64,000 nucleotides of DNA from Candidatus Aegiribacteria sp. MLS_C (GTDB lineage: Bacteria; Fermentibacterota; Fermentibacteria; Fermentibacterales; JCC-6), in the NCBI GenBank assembly GCA_002030045.1, contig LQBI01000034.1:54419-118418 (forward strand), given 5' to 3'. Shown piece after piece: positions 17,738-26,493 of this stretch; positions within the stretch are counted from its first letter, which is position 1, and the number at the start of each line of letters is the position of its first letter. The notes below the pieces were generated by a model. It searched no databases, was not told the origin of the DNA, and saw only the letters and a list, made by a program, of their open reading frames with translations. Made by a program: the position numbers and the translations under genes.

Positions 17738-18874
17738 TTGTTTGAGGGCTTCGGGACCGGACTGACCCTGGGACTCGCCACCGGTACCGCCTGCCTGGCC
17801 TCGTGCGGGCCCATATACGCATCCTACCTCATGGCGGAGAAAAGGACCGGTCTGCAGCCTCTCTGGGTGGTGCTGAAACTGAACGCGGGCAGGTTCCTGG
17901 CCTACGCCATCTTCGGAGCCATCGTGGGCTACCTGGGCGGAAGCATCCCCGTATCCGTCAGGGTGCCCATGGCGCTCTCCGGATACATCCTCTTCTCCAT
18001 ATACCTGCTAATGTCCGTTGTCCGCGTACGCAAGACATGCACCGGATGCCATGCCGGCAGGTTCATCAGGATAACTCGCAGTTCCTTCCTTCTCGGTGTG
18101 CTCACCGGCTTCTCCATCTGTCCTGCCTTCCTGATAGCCCTCACCAGGGCCTTCGATTCCAGCGGTCCGCTGAACGGCATGATGATGTTCACCGGCTTCT
18201 TCGCCGGAACCACAGTATACATGCTTCCCTTCGCCCTCTTCGGTCTTCTCACGATGAAGGACTGGATAACCAGGGCGGCGAGGGTCATAGCGGTGGTCGT
18301 CGCCGTCTACTTCATGGCCGTGGGGATACGGGGCCTGGCGGGATGGATCACAAGGCCGGAGGTGAGGGAGACCGGCGCCAATGCCGCCGTGGAGGACTCC
18401 CACCTTACCGGGGACGAGGCTGGATCGATATTCGCCATCGAGGATGCGGATACCCTCTATGTGTTCGCCTTAACCGACGACCCTACCGATGCCGGCACTC
18501 GGCTGGCGCAGGACATGCAGGCGGATTTCCTTCCTCCCCGTCGAGTTGTCGAGGCTTCCGCGGAGGACTGCACAGAACGGATACTTACCATACCCCAGCT
18601 TTCCGCCGTCATAGTCCCTGCATGGGTCGATCCGAGGTACGGAGCGGAACTCGAGCCCTGGCAGGAGGGACTGGCGGCCCTGGTGCGGGAGAGGCGGCTA
18701 AGGGCTTTCGCCGTGGAGTACCAGCCATACTGCTCCGACAGGTACAGGGGCATCGAGTCCTTCCTGGAGAGGTACAGTTTCAGGACCGATCCCGATTCGG
18801 GTTTCGTTTTCCTGATGCTGAACCCCCTGGCCTGTTCCCCTGCGGAGTGTTCGACCTGCGACATTCCCCATTAG
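17738..18874 (+). CDS. CcdA/SafE-like membrane protein with soluble C-terminal domain
   Basis: A 378-residue protein starting TTG 17738 after GAGAGGA. Residues 1-205 contain about six membrane helices with paired Cys motifs, ACLASCGPIYASYL near residues 19-32 and TGFSICPAFL near 122-131, the layout of DsbD/CcdA-type thiol electron carriers and SafE homologues. A CxxC (CTGCH) sits in the loop between halves. Residues about 215-378 form a separate domain with a terminal CSPAECSTC cluster. It follows the exported ferredoxin operon after 46 bases and is a plausible source of reducing power across the membrane. Substrate unknown. Confidence 0.78.
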   Translation: MFEGFGTGLTLGLATGTACLASCGPIYASYLMAEKRTGLQPLWVVLKLNAGRFLAYAIFGAIVGYLGGSIPVSVRVPMALSGYILFSIYLLMSVVRVRKTCTGCHAGRFIRITRSSFLLGVLTGFSICPAFLIALTRAFDSSGPLNGMMMFTGFFAGTTVYMLPFALFGLLTMKDWITRAARVIAVVVAVYFMAVGIRGLAGWITRPEVRETGANAAVEDSHLTGDEAGSIFAIEDADTLYVFALTDDPTDAGTRLAQDMQADFLPPRRVVEASAEDCTERILTIPQLSAVIVPAWVDPRYGAELEPWQEGLAALVRERRLRAFAVEYQPYCSDRYRGIESFLERYSFRTDPDSGFVFLMLNPLACSPAECSTCDIPH

Positions 18875-18919
18875 ATTAACCCTGTGGACTTGCCGGCAAT
18901 TCATCCCTAAGGAGTGAAG

Positions 18920-20122
18920 ATGTTCGAGAAGGCTTCCAGCGGTTATTCCGGACCGAAGATCAAATCCGACTGCCTGGTCACCTATGAGAGTTCCGCCGAT
19001 GGTCTTGCCGTGGCCATCACGGGAGAGGCTGACACCGGGCCCCTGGAGGTCGCAGTAAGGCGCACCGCCTCCAGGATGGGTATAGATACGGGAAGAGTGA
19101 CGGTGGAGAACTGCGGAGCGGCCCCGTTCACCGCGGCGGCGCGCTTCGAGGCTTCGGCCAGGAAGGTTCTCGGCGACGCTTTTCCACTTCCTCCGGCCGT
19201 GCGGACGCCGGAGCCTTCGCTCCGCGACAGGCCCAGGAGGTCCAGGCTTTACGTTCCGGGCAACATGCCCAGGTTCATCGAGAAAGCGCTGGGATCCGGC
19301 GCCGACGGTATAATCCTGGACCTGGAGGACAGTATATCGCCGGACCGCAAGCAGGAGGCCCGAATAATGGTGGCCCACGCCCTGGCCACCATGGACTTCG
19401 GCGACATGGAGGTCATGGTCCGCATCAACCAGGGGGATGCGGGGCGTGAGGACCTTGAATGGATCGTCCCGCAGCCCGTGCAGCACATACTGATCCCCAA
19501 GGTCGAGATACCTGAGCAAGTTATCGAGGTCAGCGGTCAGATCGGCGGCATAGCGGCGCGGTGCGGCCGCGATCCCCTGATCTGGCTTATGCCAATCATC
19601 GAGAGCCCCCTGGGGATTTTCAACGCCCTGGACATAGCCAGGTCCGTCCCCGGGAGGATGGCGGCGCTCACCCTCGGGCTCCAGGATCTCTCCGCGGAGA
19701 TGGGTGTCGTGCCCACCACCGAAGGAACCGAGAGCTTCACCGCCAGGAGCCTGGTGATACTGGCCGCCAGGGCGGGAGGCCTGCAGCCCATCGATACGGT
19801 TTACGCGGACGTGAAGAACGAGGAGGGGCTGCGGGAGTCCGTCAGCAGGGCCGGGGCCCTGGGCTTCGTGGGCAAGGGCTGCATCCATCCCGACCAGGTC
19901 CCGGTGATAAACGAGGGATTCCTTCCCGACAGGGACTCCGTGCACAGGGCGAGGAAGATAGTAATGGCCATGGAGGAAGCTACAAGGAAGGGGCTTGGAG
20001 CCGTCGCCCTTGGCTCGAAGATGATAGACCCGCCGGTGGCGAGGCAGGCCCAGGTGCTGGTGGACAACGCGGTCAGGCTTGGCCTCATCTCCGTTGACTG
20101 GCGCAGCGAGGAGGAGGAATGA
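18920..20122 (+). CDS. CitD-CitE fusion, citrate lyase acyl-carrier and beta subunits
   Basis: A 400-residue fusion. ATG 18920 follows AAGGAG. Residues 1-80 resemble the CitD acyl carrier (VTYESSADGLAVAITG, where the Ser that carries the phosphoribosyl-dephospho-CoA arm is expected). Residues about 100-400 are a HpcH/HpaI-type CitE lyase: RSRLYVPGNMPRF, GADGIILDLEDS (metal/acid site), a central PIIESPLGIFNAL motif, and GKGCIHPDQ. CitE cleaves citryl- or a similar acyl-ACP/CoA to acetyl plus oxaloacetate. No citF (alpha) or citC/citX/citG gene lies in this window, so a complete citrate lyase is not shown. The substrate may differ. Confidence 0.8.
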   Translation: MFEKASSGYSGPKIKSDCLVTYESSADGLAVAITGEADTGPLEVAVRRTASRMGIDTGRVTVENCGAAPFTAAARFEASARKVLGDAFPLPPAVRTPEPSLRDRPRRSRLYVPGNMPRFIEKALGSGADGIILDLEDSISPDRKQEARIMVAHALATMDFGDMEVMVRINQGDAGREDLEWIVPQPVQHILIPKVEIPEQVIEVSGQIGGIAARCGRDPLIWLMPIIESPLGIFNALDIARSVPGRMAALTLGLQDLSAEMGVVPTTEGTESFTARSLVILAARAGGLQPIDTVYADVKNEEGLRESVSRAGALGFVGKGCIHPDQVPVINEGFLPDRDSVHRARKIVMAMEEATRKGLGAVALGSKMIDPPVARQAQVLVDNAVRLGLISVDWRSEEEE

Positions 20123-20661
20123 TGCAGTGCCCGAAGTGTCATGTGGAACTGAAGTCGGCGGAACTGCTTGGAGTCCGGATAGATGCATGCCCTTCCTGCG
20201 GGGGCAGTTTCTTCGACAGGAACGAGCTGAGGCAGGCCAGGAACCAGGCGGACAGCGATCTGGCCTGGATGGAGTTCGACCTCTGGAAGGAGACGGATTC
20301 CTTCCACGTGGCCAGGGAATCCATCACCTGTCCATCCTGCGGCGAGAAGATGGCCACTATCGGATACGCCGACACCGGCGTCCAGATCGACTACTGCAGG
20401 GACTGCGGAGGTATCTGGCTGGACAGCGGGGAGTTCCCCAGGATAATAAAGGAACTCGAGAAGGACCTGGACAGCATGACGGTCTCGGAGTACCTCAAGG
20501 AGAGCGTCCGGGAAATGGAGGAGCTGATAGGGGCAGATGAGAACCTGGGTGAGGAATGGAAGCACTTCAGGACCGTCCTCAAGCTCCTCGAGTACAGGGT
20601 GCTGGCGGAACACCGCACCCTTGCAAGGATAATAGAGAACTTCCGGAGCCCCTTCGGCTGA
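20119..20661 (+). CDS. double zf-TFIIB-type zinc-ribbon protein
   Basis: A 180-residue protein with two copies of the short zf-TFIIB domain: CPKCH...CPSCGGSFFDRNEL at residues 3-37 and CPSCGEK...CRDCGGIWLDSGEF at residues 72-109. Both carry the W/F-L/F-D signature after the second Cys pair. The helical C-terminal half has no recognisable domain. GAGGAGG precedes the ATG, which overlaps the CitDE stop. This family is widespread and of unknown role. Confidence 0.83.
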   Translation: MMQCPKCHVELKSAELLGVRIDACPSCGGSFFDRNELRQARNQADSDLAWMEFDLWKETDSFHVARESITCPSCGEKMATIGYADTGVQIDYCRDCGGIWLDSGEFPRIIKELEKDLDSMTVSEYLKESVREMEELIGADENLGEEWKHFRTVLKLLEYRVLAEHRTLARIIENFRSPFG

Positions 20662-21474
20662 TCAGCCCCCTGCCGCCCTGGCCCGAACGCTGAACATCAG
20701 CGGGACAAGGTCCAGTTCCCCGGGCATCCGCCACCTTCCGTAGCCGCACTCCGTCATGGATGGCAGGGCCTTCCACGGCAGGTACTTGTGCTCGTGCATG
20801 AACTCTATTCTGAGACCGGCCCCCAGAAGGGCGTTGACCACGTCACTCACTGTCCACTGCCATTCCCACGAGGGAGACCTGACGACGTACCCGTCCCCGG
20901 CGTAGTCCGGGCAGTCCCCCGGCCATTTCACCGGATCCGTCCTGTGGAAGTAGTCGTACTTCACTCTCAGGCCTTCCGACTCATCGTCGAAGACGTTCAG
21001 GAACGGGTGCCCCTCCATGATGTAGAAGGTCCCTCCGGGCTTCAGGAACGACCTTGCGATACTCGCCCATGCCTCCAGGTCCGACAGCCAGCACAGGACA
21101 CCCACCGATGTGTAGACGATGTCGAAGGTATCGCTGAGCACCCCGGGAAGGTCGTATACACTTGACCGGATGAACCTGGCCTTCAGACCGCATTTTTCGG
21201 CCAGGCGGCCCGCCACCTCCAGGGAGACCGGTGAGATATCCACACCTGTGACTGAGGCTCCAAGCCTGGCCCAGGAGAGAGTGTCGGTGCCGATGTGGCA
21301 CTGCAGATGGAGAAGGCTCCTGCCGGCCACGTCGCCCACCTCGCGAAGCTGTACCTCGTCTATAAGGTGTCCGCCATCCAGGAGCCTTCCGTACTCGTAG
21401 GAACTCTCATGGGCAGAAGCCAGCTCGTCCCAGTGAACCCTGTTGCCCTCTTCAGCCTCCGTGGACCTCTGCAT
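20662..21474 (-). CDS. SAM-dependent methyltransferase
   Basis: A class I methyltransferase of about 270 residues. SLLHLQCHIGTDTLSWARLGA is motif I, GVDISPVSLEVA motif II, and a DIVYTSVGVLCWL stretch is motif IV-like. This QCHxGxDTLSWAR pattern is characteristic of the UbiE/TylF-like small-molecule group. The TGA at 20662 is immediately downstream of the previous gene's end. I start at ATG 21474; an upstream GTG at 21513 is also in frame but overlaps the transporter gene more and has no RBS. The acceptor is unknown. Confidence 0.8.
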   Translation of the reverse strand: MQRSTEAEEGNRVHWDELASAHESSYEYGRLLDGGHLIDEVQLREVGDVAGRSLLHLQCHIGTDTLSWARLGASVTGVDISPVSLEVAGRLAEKCGLKARFIRSSVYDLPGVLSDTFDIVYTSVGVLCWLSDLEAWASIARSFLKPGGTFYIMEGHPFLNVFDDESEGLRVKYDYFHRTDPVKWPGDCPDYAGDGYVVRSPSWEWQWTVSDVVNALLGAGLRIEFMHEHKYLPWKALPSMTECGYGRWRMPGELDLVPLMFSVRARAAGG

Positions 21475-21484
21475 GTGCCGGGGG

Positions 21485-23206
21485 CTACAGCCCCTCGCCC
21501 CTTCCCTTCGCACTGGCGAGAAGGTCGCCGACGATTGGGAGCAGAATGATAATCAGCCATCCGAACAGGAACTCCTGTGAACGGAGACCGAAGCTGCCGT
21601 AGGGGACGGCTCTCTCGCGGATCTCGCTGAAGATCATCCAGATGATGCCCATGGGTATGAGCCATCGGATGCAGACGTTCCACCAGATACCTATCTGAAG
21701 ACCGGAATTGCGGTTGATGTACTGACGCTGCTCCTCGGCCCCGGTTCCCCATCCTATTATCAGCACCTCTCCCAGCACCACCAGGGTGAGACCGAAGCTG
21801 TTCATGAAGTGGTCGGCTATGTCGAGTATATGGATGCCCATTCCCGTGAGCATCGGTATCCCCAGCAGGAATGAAAGCCCGCCGACGATCAGGTTGGCCT
21901 TCCCGTGGGAAGTGTTCCATTTGTCCTTTACTGAAGCGGTAACCGCCTCCAGCAGGCTGAAGGCCGAATCAACCGCAAGTGTCAGCAGCATCAGGAAAAA
22001 GAGCACTCCGAACAGCCTGGCGGCGGGGAGCTGGGTGATGATGTGAGGATAGGCAACGAAAGCGAGCCCCGGACCCGAAGATACAACATGGGATACAGGC
22101 ACACCCAGCGACTCGGCGTGGTGTCCCAGGGCGGAAAAGACTGCCATGCCGCCGAAGAAGGCCGTGACCGCGTCGGCTATGCCTACGATCATGGCGTTTG
22201 CGGCGATGTTGGTCTTCTTCGGCAGGAAGCTGCCGTATGCGATCATGATGGCGAAACCCACGCTCAGGCTGAAGAAGACCTGGGATATGGCCGCCAGCCA
22301 GAGCTTCCCGCTCATCAGGTTGGACCATACCGGGGTCAGGTAGAAGGAGAGACCCTGACCGGCACCGGACAGGGAGATACCCCTGATGACGAAGACGACC
22401 AGCAGCGCCCAGGGGACCAGCACGGTGAAATAGACCACCTTGCTCACGGTCCTGGTGCCCTTCCAGACGGATGCGACTATCCAGATCCAGGCCAGGGAGA
22501 AGCCAATGAACAGGGGCCACTTGAAATCACCCATGTCCCACGGTGAGGAGGTCACTCCCAGGAATTCGTTGAAGAAGAAGTCACCGGGAGAGCCCATGAA
22601 CGCGTTGGCATCGTCCACGGTGTTGAAACCGTAGAGATGTCCGCCGAAGGCCACCAGTATCGTGCCGTAACCGGTCATGTCGCCGGCAGGGTCAGCGCAG
22701 ACCACGCAGGGCTCGGCGGTGACAGGAGAGACGAAACTCCTGCCGACGAGGGAATCCGGTACTTCCGCAAGCACCGCCATGTCCTCCAGGTCTGTCTCGG
22801 CGATGGCGTAGCGGGTGTCGGCGTAGACCCCTTCCTCCTGCTCCCAGCCCAGGGTGGCGGCCTCGTAGGTGTAGTTCATGCTCCAGCCCATGATGATGGC
22901 GTAGTAGGTGACTATGATGAAGCCTACCCCTGCAGCGAACCAGCCGAACCATTCCAGGCGCGGGGTTATCTTCCTGAAGGAGCCGGGAGCCGCCTGCTGG
23001 AACTTGTGCCCGATGCTGAACTCCAGCATGAGCAGCGGTATCCCGGCCAGGAAAAGGCATACGAAGTAGGCCACCAGGAAGGCTCCGCCCCCGTTCTCGT
23101 AGGTGATGTACGGGAAACGCCAGATGTTTCCGAGGCCGATGGCCGACCCGATGGCGGCCAGGACGAAAGCCGTCCTGCTGTTCCAGGTTTCTCTTATGGC
23201 AGCCAA
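21485..23206 (-). CDS. NSS-family sodium-dependent transporter with an inserted domain
   Basis: A LeuT-type Na+ symporter of about 573 residues. AAIGSAIGLGNIWRFPY is the sodium-site signature of helix 1, NGGGAFLVAYF is helix 2, and helix 6 region VGFAIMIAYGSFL is typical. I start at TTG 23206, which has GGGGGAG upstream and gives the usual MAAIRETWNSRT beginning. Between helices 3 and 4 there is an extra region of about 80 residues with a PCVVC pair, unlike the short loop of most members. The substrate is probably an amino acid or other small amine; it cannot be narrowed from sequence. Confidence 0.88.
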   Translation of the reverse strand: MAAIRETWNSRTAFVLAAIGSAIGLGNIWRFPYITYENGGGAFLVAYFVCLFLAGIPLLMLEFSIGHKFQQAAPGSFRKITPRLEWFGWFAAGVGFIIVTYYAIIMGWSMNYTYEAATLGWEQEEGVYADTRYAIAETDLEDMAVLAEVPDSLVGRSFVSPVTAEPCVVCADPAGDMTGYGTILVAFGGHLYGFNTVDDANAFMGSPGDFFFNEFLGVTSSPWDMGDFKWPLFIGFSLAWIWIVASVWKGTRTVSKVVYFTVLVPWALLVVFVIRGISLSGAGQGLSFYLTPVWSNLMSGKLWLAAISQVFFSLSVGFAIMIAYGSFLPKKTNIAANAMIVGIADAVTAFFGGMAVFSALGHHAESLGVPVSHVVSSGPGLAFVAYPHIITQLPAARLFGVLFFLMLLTLAVDSAFSLLEAVTASVKDKWNTSHGKANLIVGGLSFLLGIPMLTGMGIHILDIADHFMNSFGLTLVVLGEVLIIGWGTGAEEQRQYINRNSGLQIGIWWNVCIRWLIPMGIIWMIFSEIRERAVPYGSFGLRSQEFLFGWLIIILLPIVGDLLASAKGRGEGL

Positions 23207-23312
23207 GGTTCTCCCCCTTTTCCCGGTTTCAGGCAATGGTCGCACGAATATGGTAATTTACTGCTAACGAAAGCCTGGTCCGGTCAAGTGCCGGGAAGCA
23301 CATGGAAACCTG

Positions 23313-24968
23313 TCAGTGGGGCGGGAACTCCAGATCCCGGGTCTCGGGGTCGTCGCAGGACCTGGGAAGACGCTTGCGGGTGATTCGTCTCCAGAGGCCT
23401 ATCCTGCCCAGGAAGCTGAGTATGGCGCCGTAGAAGCACAGGTACTTGCAGAAGAACCTCGGGAAGAAGATCAGTACGGTTATGGTGATAATGGCGATAG
23501 TTAGCGAGCCGACGATGAAGAACGAGAAGATCGTGTGGAAGGGATCGATGCTGCAGAAGAAGGCCTGTGGCTGGAGGTCGTGGAAGTACCCGCTGCTGGC
23601 CAGGATGATGAACCCGAAGAAGAGCAGCGCCAGCAGATACCTGAAGCCGGACAAGACAAGGTGGACCTTGTGGGGGAACCTGGGAGGCCTGGGAACATGC
23701 AGCTTGCCCAGCAGGTCCTGAAGGGCGCCGAAGGGGCAGACCCAGCCGCAGAAGACCCTGTCGAAGAAGGCGCTCCAGAGCATCGGCAGTATGAGCACCC
23801 CGATGCCCAGTATGCCCAGGAATGCAAGCCCCATGGGCAGGAACGCATACTGCACCAGGCCGATGGGACAGTAGCACCCCTGTACCAGGAAACCGAGCAC
23901 CGCGAGGGAGATGATCTGGACGGTCATGTGGGCCAGCTTCCTCTTTTTCCTCTGCGCTCTGCCGAGCCCGCAGAGGCGGTTCTTGAGGATGGTGGACGCG
24001 AGGAGCAGGACCGCGGTCACGACCAGTATTATGAGCGTCCTGGTCATTCCTCCGCCGGAGGGGTTCCTGCAGCCGCTCCATCCCATGTAATGAGCGCACA
24101 GACGGTTCTCGGGAGTCGGGCACGCGGCTTCGGGCGGCAGCCCCAGAGGGCATCCGCCTGCAACCTGAACCAGGTTGTAGGCGCGGCCATGGACATTCAT
24201 CCGAAGGGTAGAGGCGGTATCCCTGGGCGGCACTCCGGGATTGTCGCAGAAGGAATCGGAATTCGCGTCGGTATACAATGCGCATGAAGGACTGTCCTCA
24301 GGACAGGCCTCCTCGGGGGTGAAACCCAGGGGACATGCGACGAGTGGAGAGCTTACCTCCTCTATCGTGATGGTGTCCACGAAGACGGAGTCCTCCGAGA
24401 TCTCTATCTGTATCTCCTCGGTGATCCTGGATGAATCCGTCAGCCTCTCGTGCAGTTCCCAGACGATGCAGGGGTAGCCGGCAACGGTCTCGCCCCTGGG
24501 GTCAACGCAGTAGAGGTTCCCCTGGTCGTTGCTGAGCACCACGATCCTGTCCCCTATCGTGGCCTGCCGCAGGTCGCCCTCCGGATGCTCCGGTGATGCG
24601 CCGGCGGGGGCAGCGTCCTCCGGTTCCTCCTCGAGGATGTCTTCCGGAAGCTCCGGGACCGATAGGGCCGAGGTGTCCGGGTCCGGTTCCTCGAACGCGG
24701 CCTCGGGAAGCGTATCGGAGAACGGCTCTTCGATGGTTGTGTCTGCATGAATGATGGAGGTGTCCTGGTCCGCTTCCTCGACTCCATCGGCGTCCGTTCC
24801 GGACGGCTGGGGACCCGGGTTGTCGCAGAGCGCGTTCCCGTCGTCATCGGTGTAGAGAGCACAGGTGGGGTTCTCCTCCGGACATGCCTGGTCAGGAGTG
24901 AAGCCCAGAGGACACTGGCCAAGGCAAAGAGCTGCAAAGACAAGAACCGCGACCTCGGAAATCCTCAT
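23313..24968 (-). CDS. NapH/NosR-like 4Fe-4S membrane protein with N-terminal Cys-rich repeats
   Basis: A 551-residue protein. An N-terminal signal is followed by three copies of a Cys-rich module (CPLGFTPDQACPEENPTCALY and similar, near residues 19-52, 210-245 and 270-300), two of which contain a calcium-loop-like run (DDDGNALCDNPG). A Glu/Pro/Ser-rich linker and a beta-rich segment lie between the first two. Residues about 315-540 have five or six helices with NapH-type cytoplasmic Cys motifs CGWVCPFGAL and CKYLCFYGAIL. NapH/NosR proteins pass electrons from quinol or ferredoxin to the outside. This may be the inner-membrane partner of the exported ferredoxins, though it is 5 kb away in a different operon. 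Confidence 0.82.
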   Translation of the reverse strand: MRISEVAVLVFAALCLGQCPLGFTPDQACPEENPTCALYTDDDGNALCDNPGPQPSGTDADGVEEADQDTSIIHADTTIEEPFSDTLPEAAFEEPDPDTSALSVPELPEDILEEEPEDAAPAGASPEHPEGDLRQATIGDRIVVLSNDQGNLYCVDPRGETVAGYPCIVWELHERLTDSSRITEEIQIEISEDSVFVDTITIEEVSSPLVACPLGFTPEEACPEDSPSCALYTDANSDSFCDNPGVPPRDTASTLRMNVHGRAYNLVQVAGGCPLGLPPEAACPTPENRLCAHYMGWSGCRNPSGGGMTRTLIILVVTAVLLLASTILKNRLCGLGRAQRKKRKLAHMTVQIISLAVLGFLVQGCYCPIGLVQYAFLPMGLAFLGILGIGVLILPMLWSAFFDRVFCGWVCPFGALQDLLGKLHVPRPPRFPHKVHLVLSGFRYLLALLFFGFIILASSGYFHDLQPQAFFCSIDPFHTIFSFFIVGSLTIAIITITVLIFFPRFFCKYLCFYGAILSFLGRIGLWRRITRKRLPRSCDDPETRDLEFPPH

Positions 24969-25032
24969 CTACAATGTCCTCGTTATGGTAACGCGTGACC
25001 CTCCGGAGGAGACTGGATGAATATCAGGAAAA

Positions 25033-25059
25033 CCGGCCGCTCCGGCCAGGAGCGACCGG
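25033..25059 (-). terminator. terminator of the interrupted secreted-protein gene
   Basis: Read on the minus strand: CCGGTCGCTCC-TGGCC-GGAGCGGCCGG followed by TTTTCC, with one mismatch in the stem. Confidence 0.7.
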
Positions 25060-25074
25060 TAACTGCAGGACCGC

Positions 25075-25692
25075 TTAAATGAACGAGGCCTTGATCTCAC
25101 CGAAGGTTGAGCTGCTGAGGTCCAGGGTCCCGTTGATCTTCAGGTGCGGCACATTCTCGTTGCTAACGGAAGCCTGCTGCTCGTTGTAGAGACCGAAGAT
25201 GCAGCGGGTGCCGGTACCGGCCCAGCTCCAGGAATAAAGTGAGCCTGCACCCGAAGACCATTCAACCTCGATCAGGAGGTTCTCGTCGCCGCTGTACCAG
25301 TAGGGGGTGTCCAGCGTCACGTCGAACCAGCCACCCACGGGGACCACCGGTGTGATGTAGGGGGAATCGCTGAGGACAAGCGTCCTGGTCCCGGGAATAT
25401 AGTTGTCATCGAAAGTGGTGCCGAGTTCATCGCCGGCGCAGAGTCCGATATAGACCTTCAGATCGTTGAACGTTCCCTGATCCTCGGGGGAGGGGAACCT
25501 CCTCCAGGAGAAACTCTCTATCTCGATGGCGTCGCCTATCTCACTCGCGAGCACTACCACCTGGTAGCGCATGCTTAATGATCAAGAACCGCACCAGGGC
25601 TCGTTCTGACCGAAGTCGGAACTCCCTATCTCTATCGTGCTGGCCAGGCCGAGACACGCGATGACAACCAGCAAAGTCCCTGTCATCCTCAA
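25075..25692 (-). pseudogene. secreted beta-sandwich protein with an in-frame TGA
   Basis: The gene begins at TTG 25692 or ATG 25686 with a hydrophobic signal (MTGTLLVVIACLGLASTIEI). At 25582-25584 the frame meets TGA, about 34 residues in, then runs open to 25075 for another 168 residues of beta-rich sequence (VVVLASEIG, WRRFPSPEDQG, SGDENLLIEVEW). Both sides are in the same frame, so one nonsense change separates signal from mature domain; it may have been TGG or TCA. Neighbouring genes use TGA as stop, so recoding is unlikely. It could also be an assembly error. The unbroken family is not named. Confidence 0.7.
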
Positions 25693-25832
25693 TTTGTACT
25701 CCCATCATCAAAGGTTTCCGTCATCACATAGTATACGAATATAGCATGCTTTTGTTCCCGGGCAATGTTTCTGGAAACGCTCCTCCTTGACATTCTGCAC
25801 GAAAGATGAATATTTGCATCCCTAATCGGAGC

Positions 25833-25909
25833 GGTCCGGTAGTTCAATTGGTTAGAGCACCGGCCTGTCACGCCGGAAGTTGCGAGTTCGAGTCTCGTCC
25901 GGACCGCCA
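25833..25909 (+). tRNA. tRNA-Asp (anticodon GTC)
   Basis: Acceptor GGTCCGG pairs with CCGGACC, D-arm TTCAATTGGTTAGAGC, anticodon loop CTGTCAC with GTC at 25867-25869, T-arm GCGAGTTCGAGTCTCGT, discriminator G, and CCA encoded (25907-25909). Confidence 0.97.
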
Positions 25910-25922
25910 TTGCATATAGAGG

Positions 25923-25943
25923 CCCCCGCATGGCGGGGGTTTT
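25923..25943 (+). terminator. terminator after tRNA-Asp
   Basis: CCCCCGC-ATG-GCGGGGG then TTTT; a classic intrinsic terminator 14 bases beyond the CCA. Confidence 0.9.
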
Positions 25944-25973
25944 CTGTTTGTGACGCTGAACCAGTGCGGGGGA

Positions 25974-26342
25974 TCAGAGCTTGACCACTGACAATGTTCC
26001 TGACAATCCTTCGGATGCCCCACGGATGATGTAACTGCCGGAAGGAACCTCATTACCACACGCATCGCAGCCGTTCCATAGGAACACTCTATCACCGGTG
26101 TTATCGAGAGTTCGGACGATGCGACCTGACAGATCGTAGATATTGAGTTGATTAGGAAGGGGATCTGATATTACTGTGATCTCTGCACTCTCGAAGAAAG
26201 GATTTGCAGAGGTGTGGAGGATTAGGTCACCTGAACTGATAGGGGATTCTGTCTCCGCTTCGATGCCTTCAAAATCGTGATCGAACCAGCCCATGACGAT
26301 CCAGCTACCGCCTACCTCAACACCGTCCCGGACAGACTCAAT
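25974..26342 (-). pseudogene. C-terminal remnant of a secreted protein with FlgD-like sorting domain
   Basis: The open frame extends from 26342 (preceded by TGA) to 25974 without a convincing start codon. It reads DGVEVGGSWIVMGWFDHDFE and then a FlgD-like Ig module: ANPFFESAEITV, LNIYDLSGRIVRTL, VPSGSYIIRG and a final LSVVKL. Such modules close large secreted enzymes in this genome (see the C25 and M28 peptidases). The enzymatic part is missing, so this is probably the end of a deleted gene. The ATG at 26294 could in principle be used, but no RBS is evident. Confidence 0.6.
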
Positions 26343-26493
26343 TCAGTACGGGACTGCCGCCCCGGGCATTCTCTGCAGCAGACCGTCCGATCGGACCGGA
26401 GACTTGTCCAGTGCACACGGCTGGAATATGCTTATTCGTCCAGAATTGTGGATTCAAGGCTGCGGAGTCGTTCAGAGAGCGGAGTTGACAGGT

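Noticed and set aside
18698-20188. Minus-strand ORF of 496 codons opposite the CitDE gene
   Set aside because: High-GC antisense open frame; the plus-strand frame has clear family motifs.
25582-25584. Selenocysteine at the in-frame TGA
   Set aside because: No Cys-like functional site or obvious downstream SECIS stem is visible, and the position is in a linker just after the signal; nonsense change or sequencing error is simpler.
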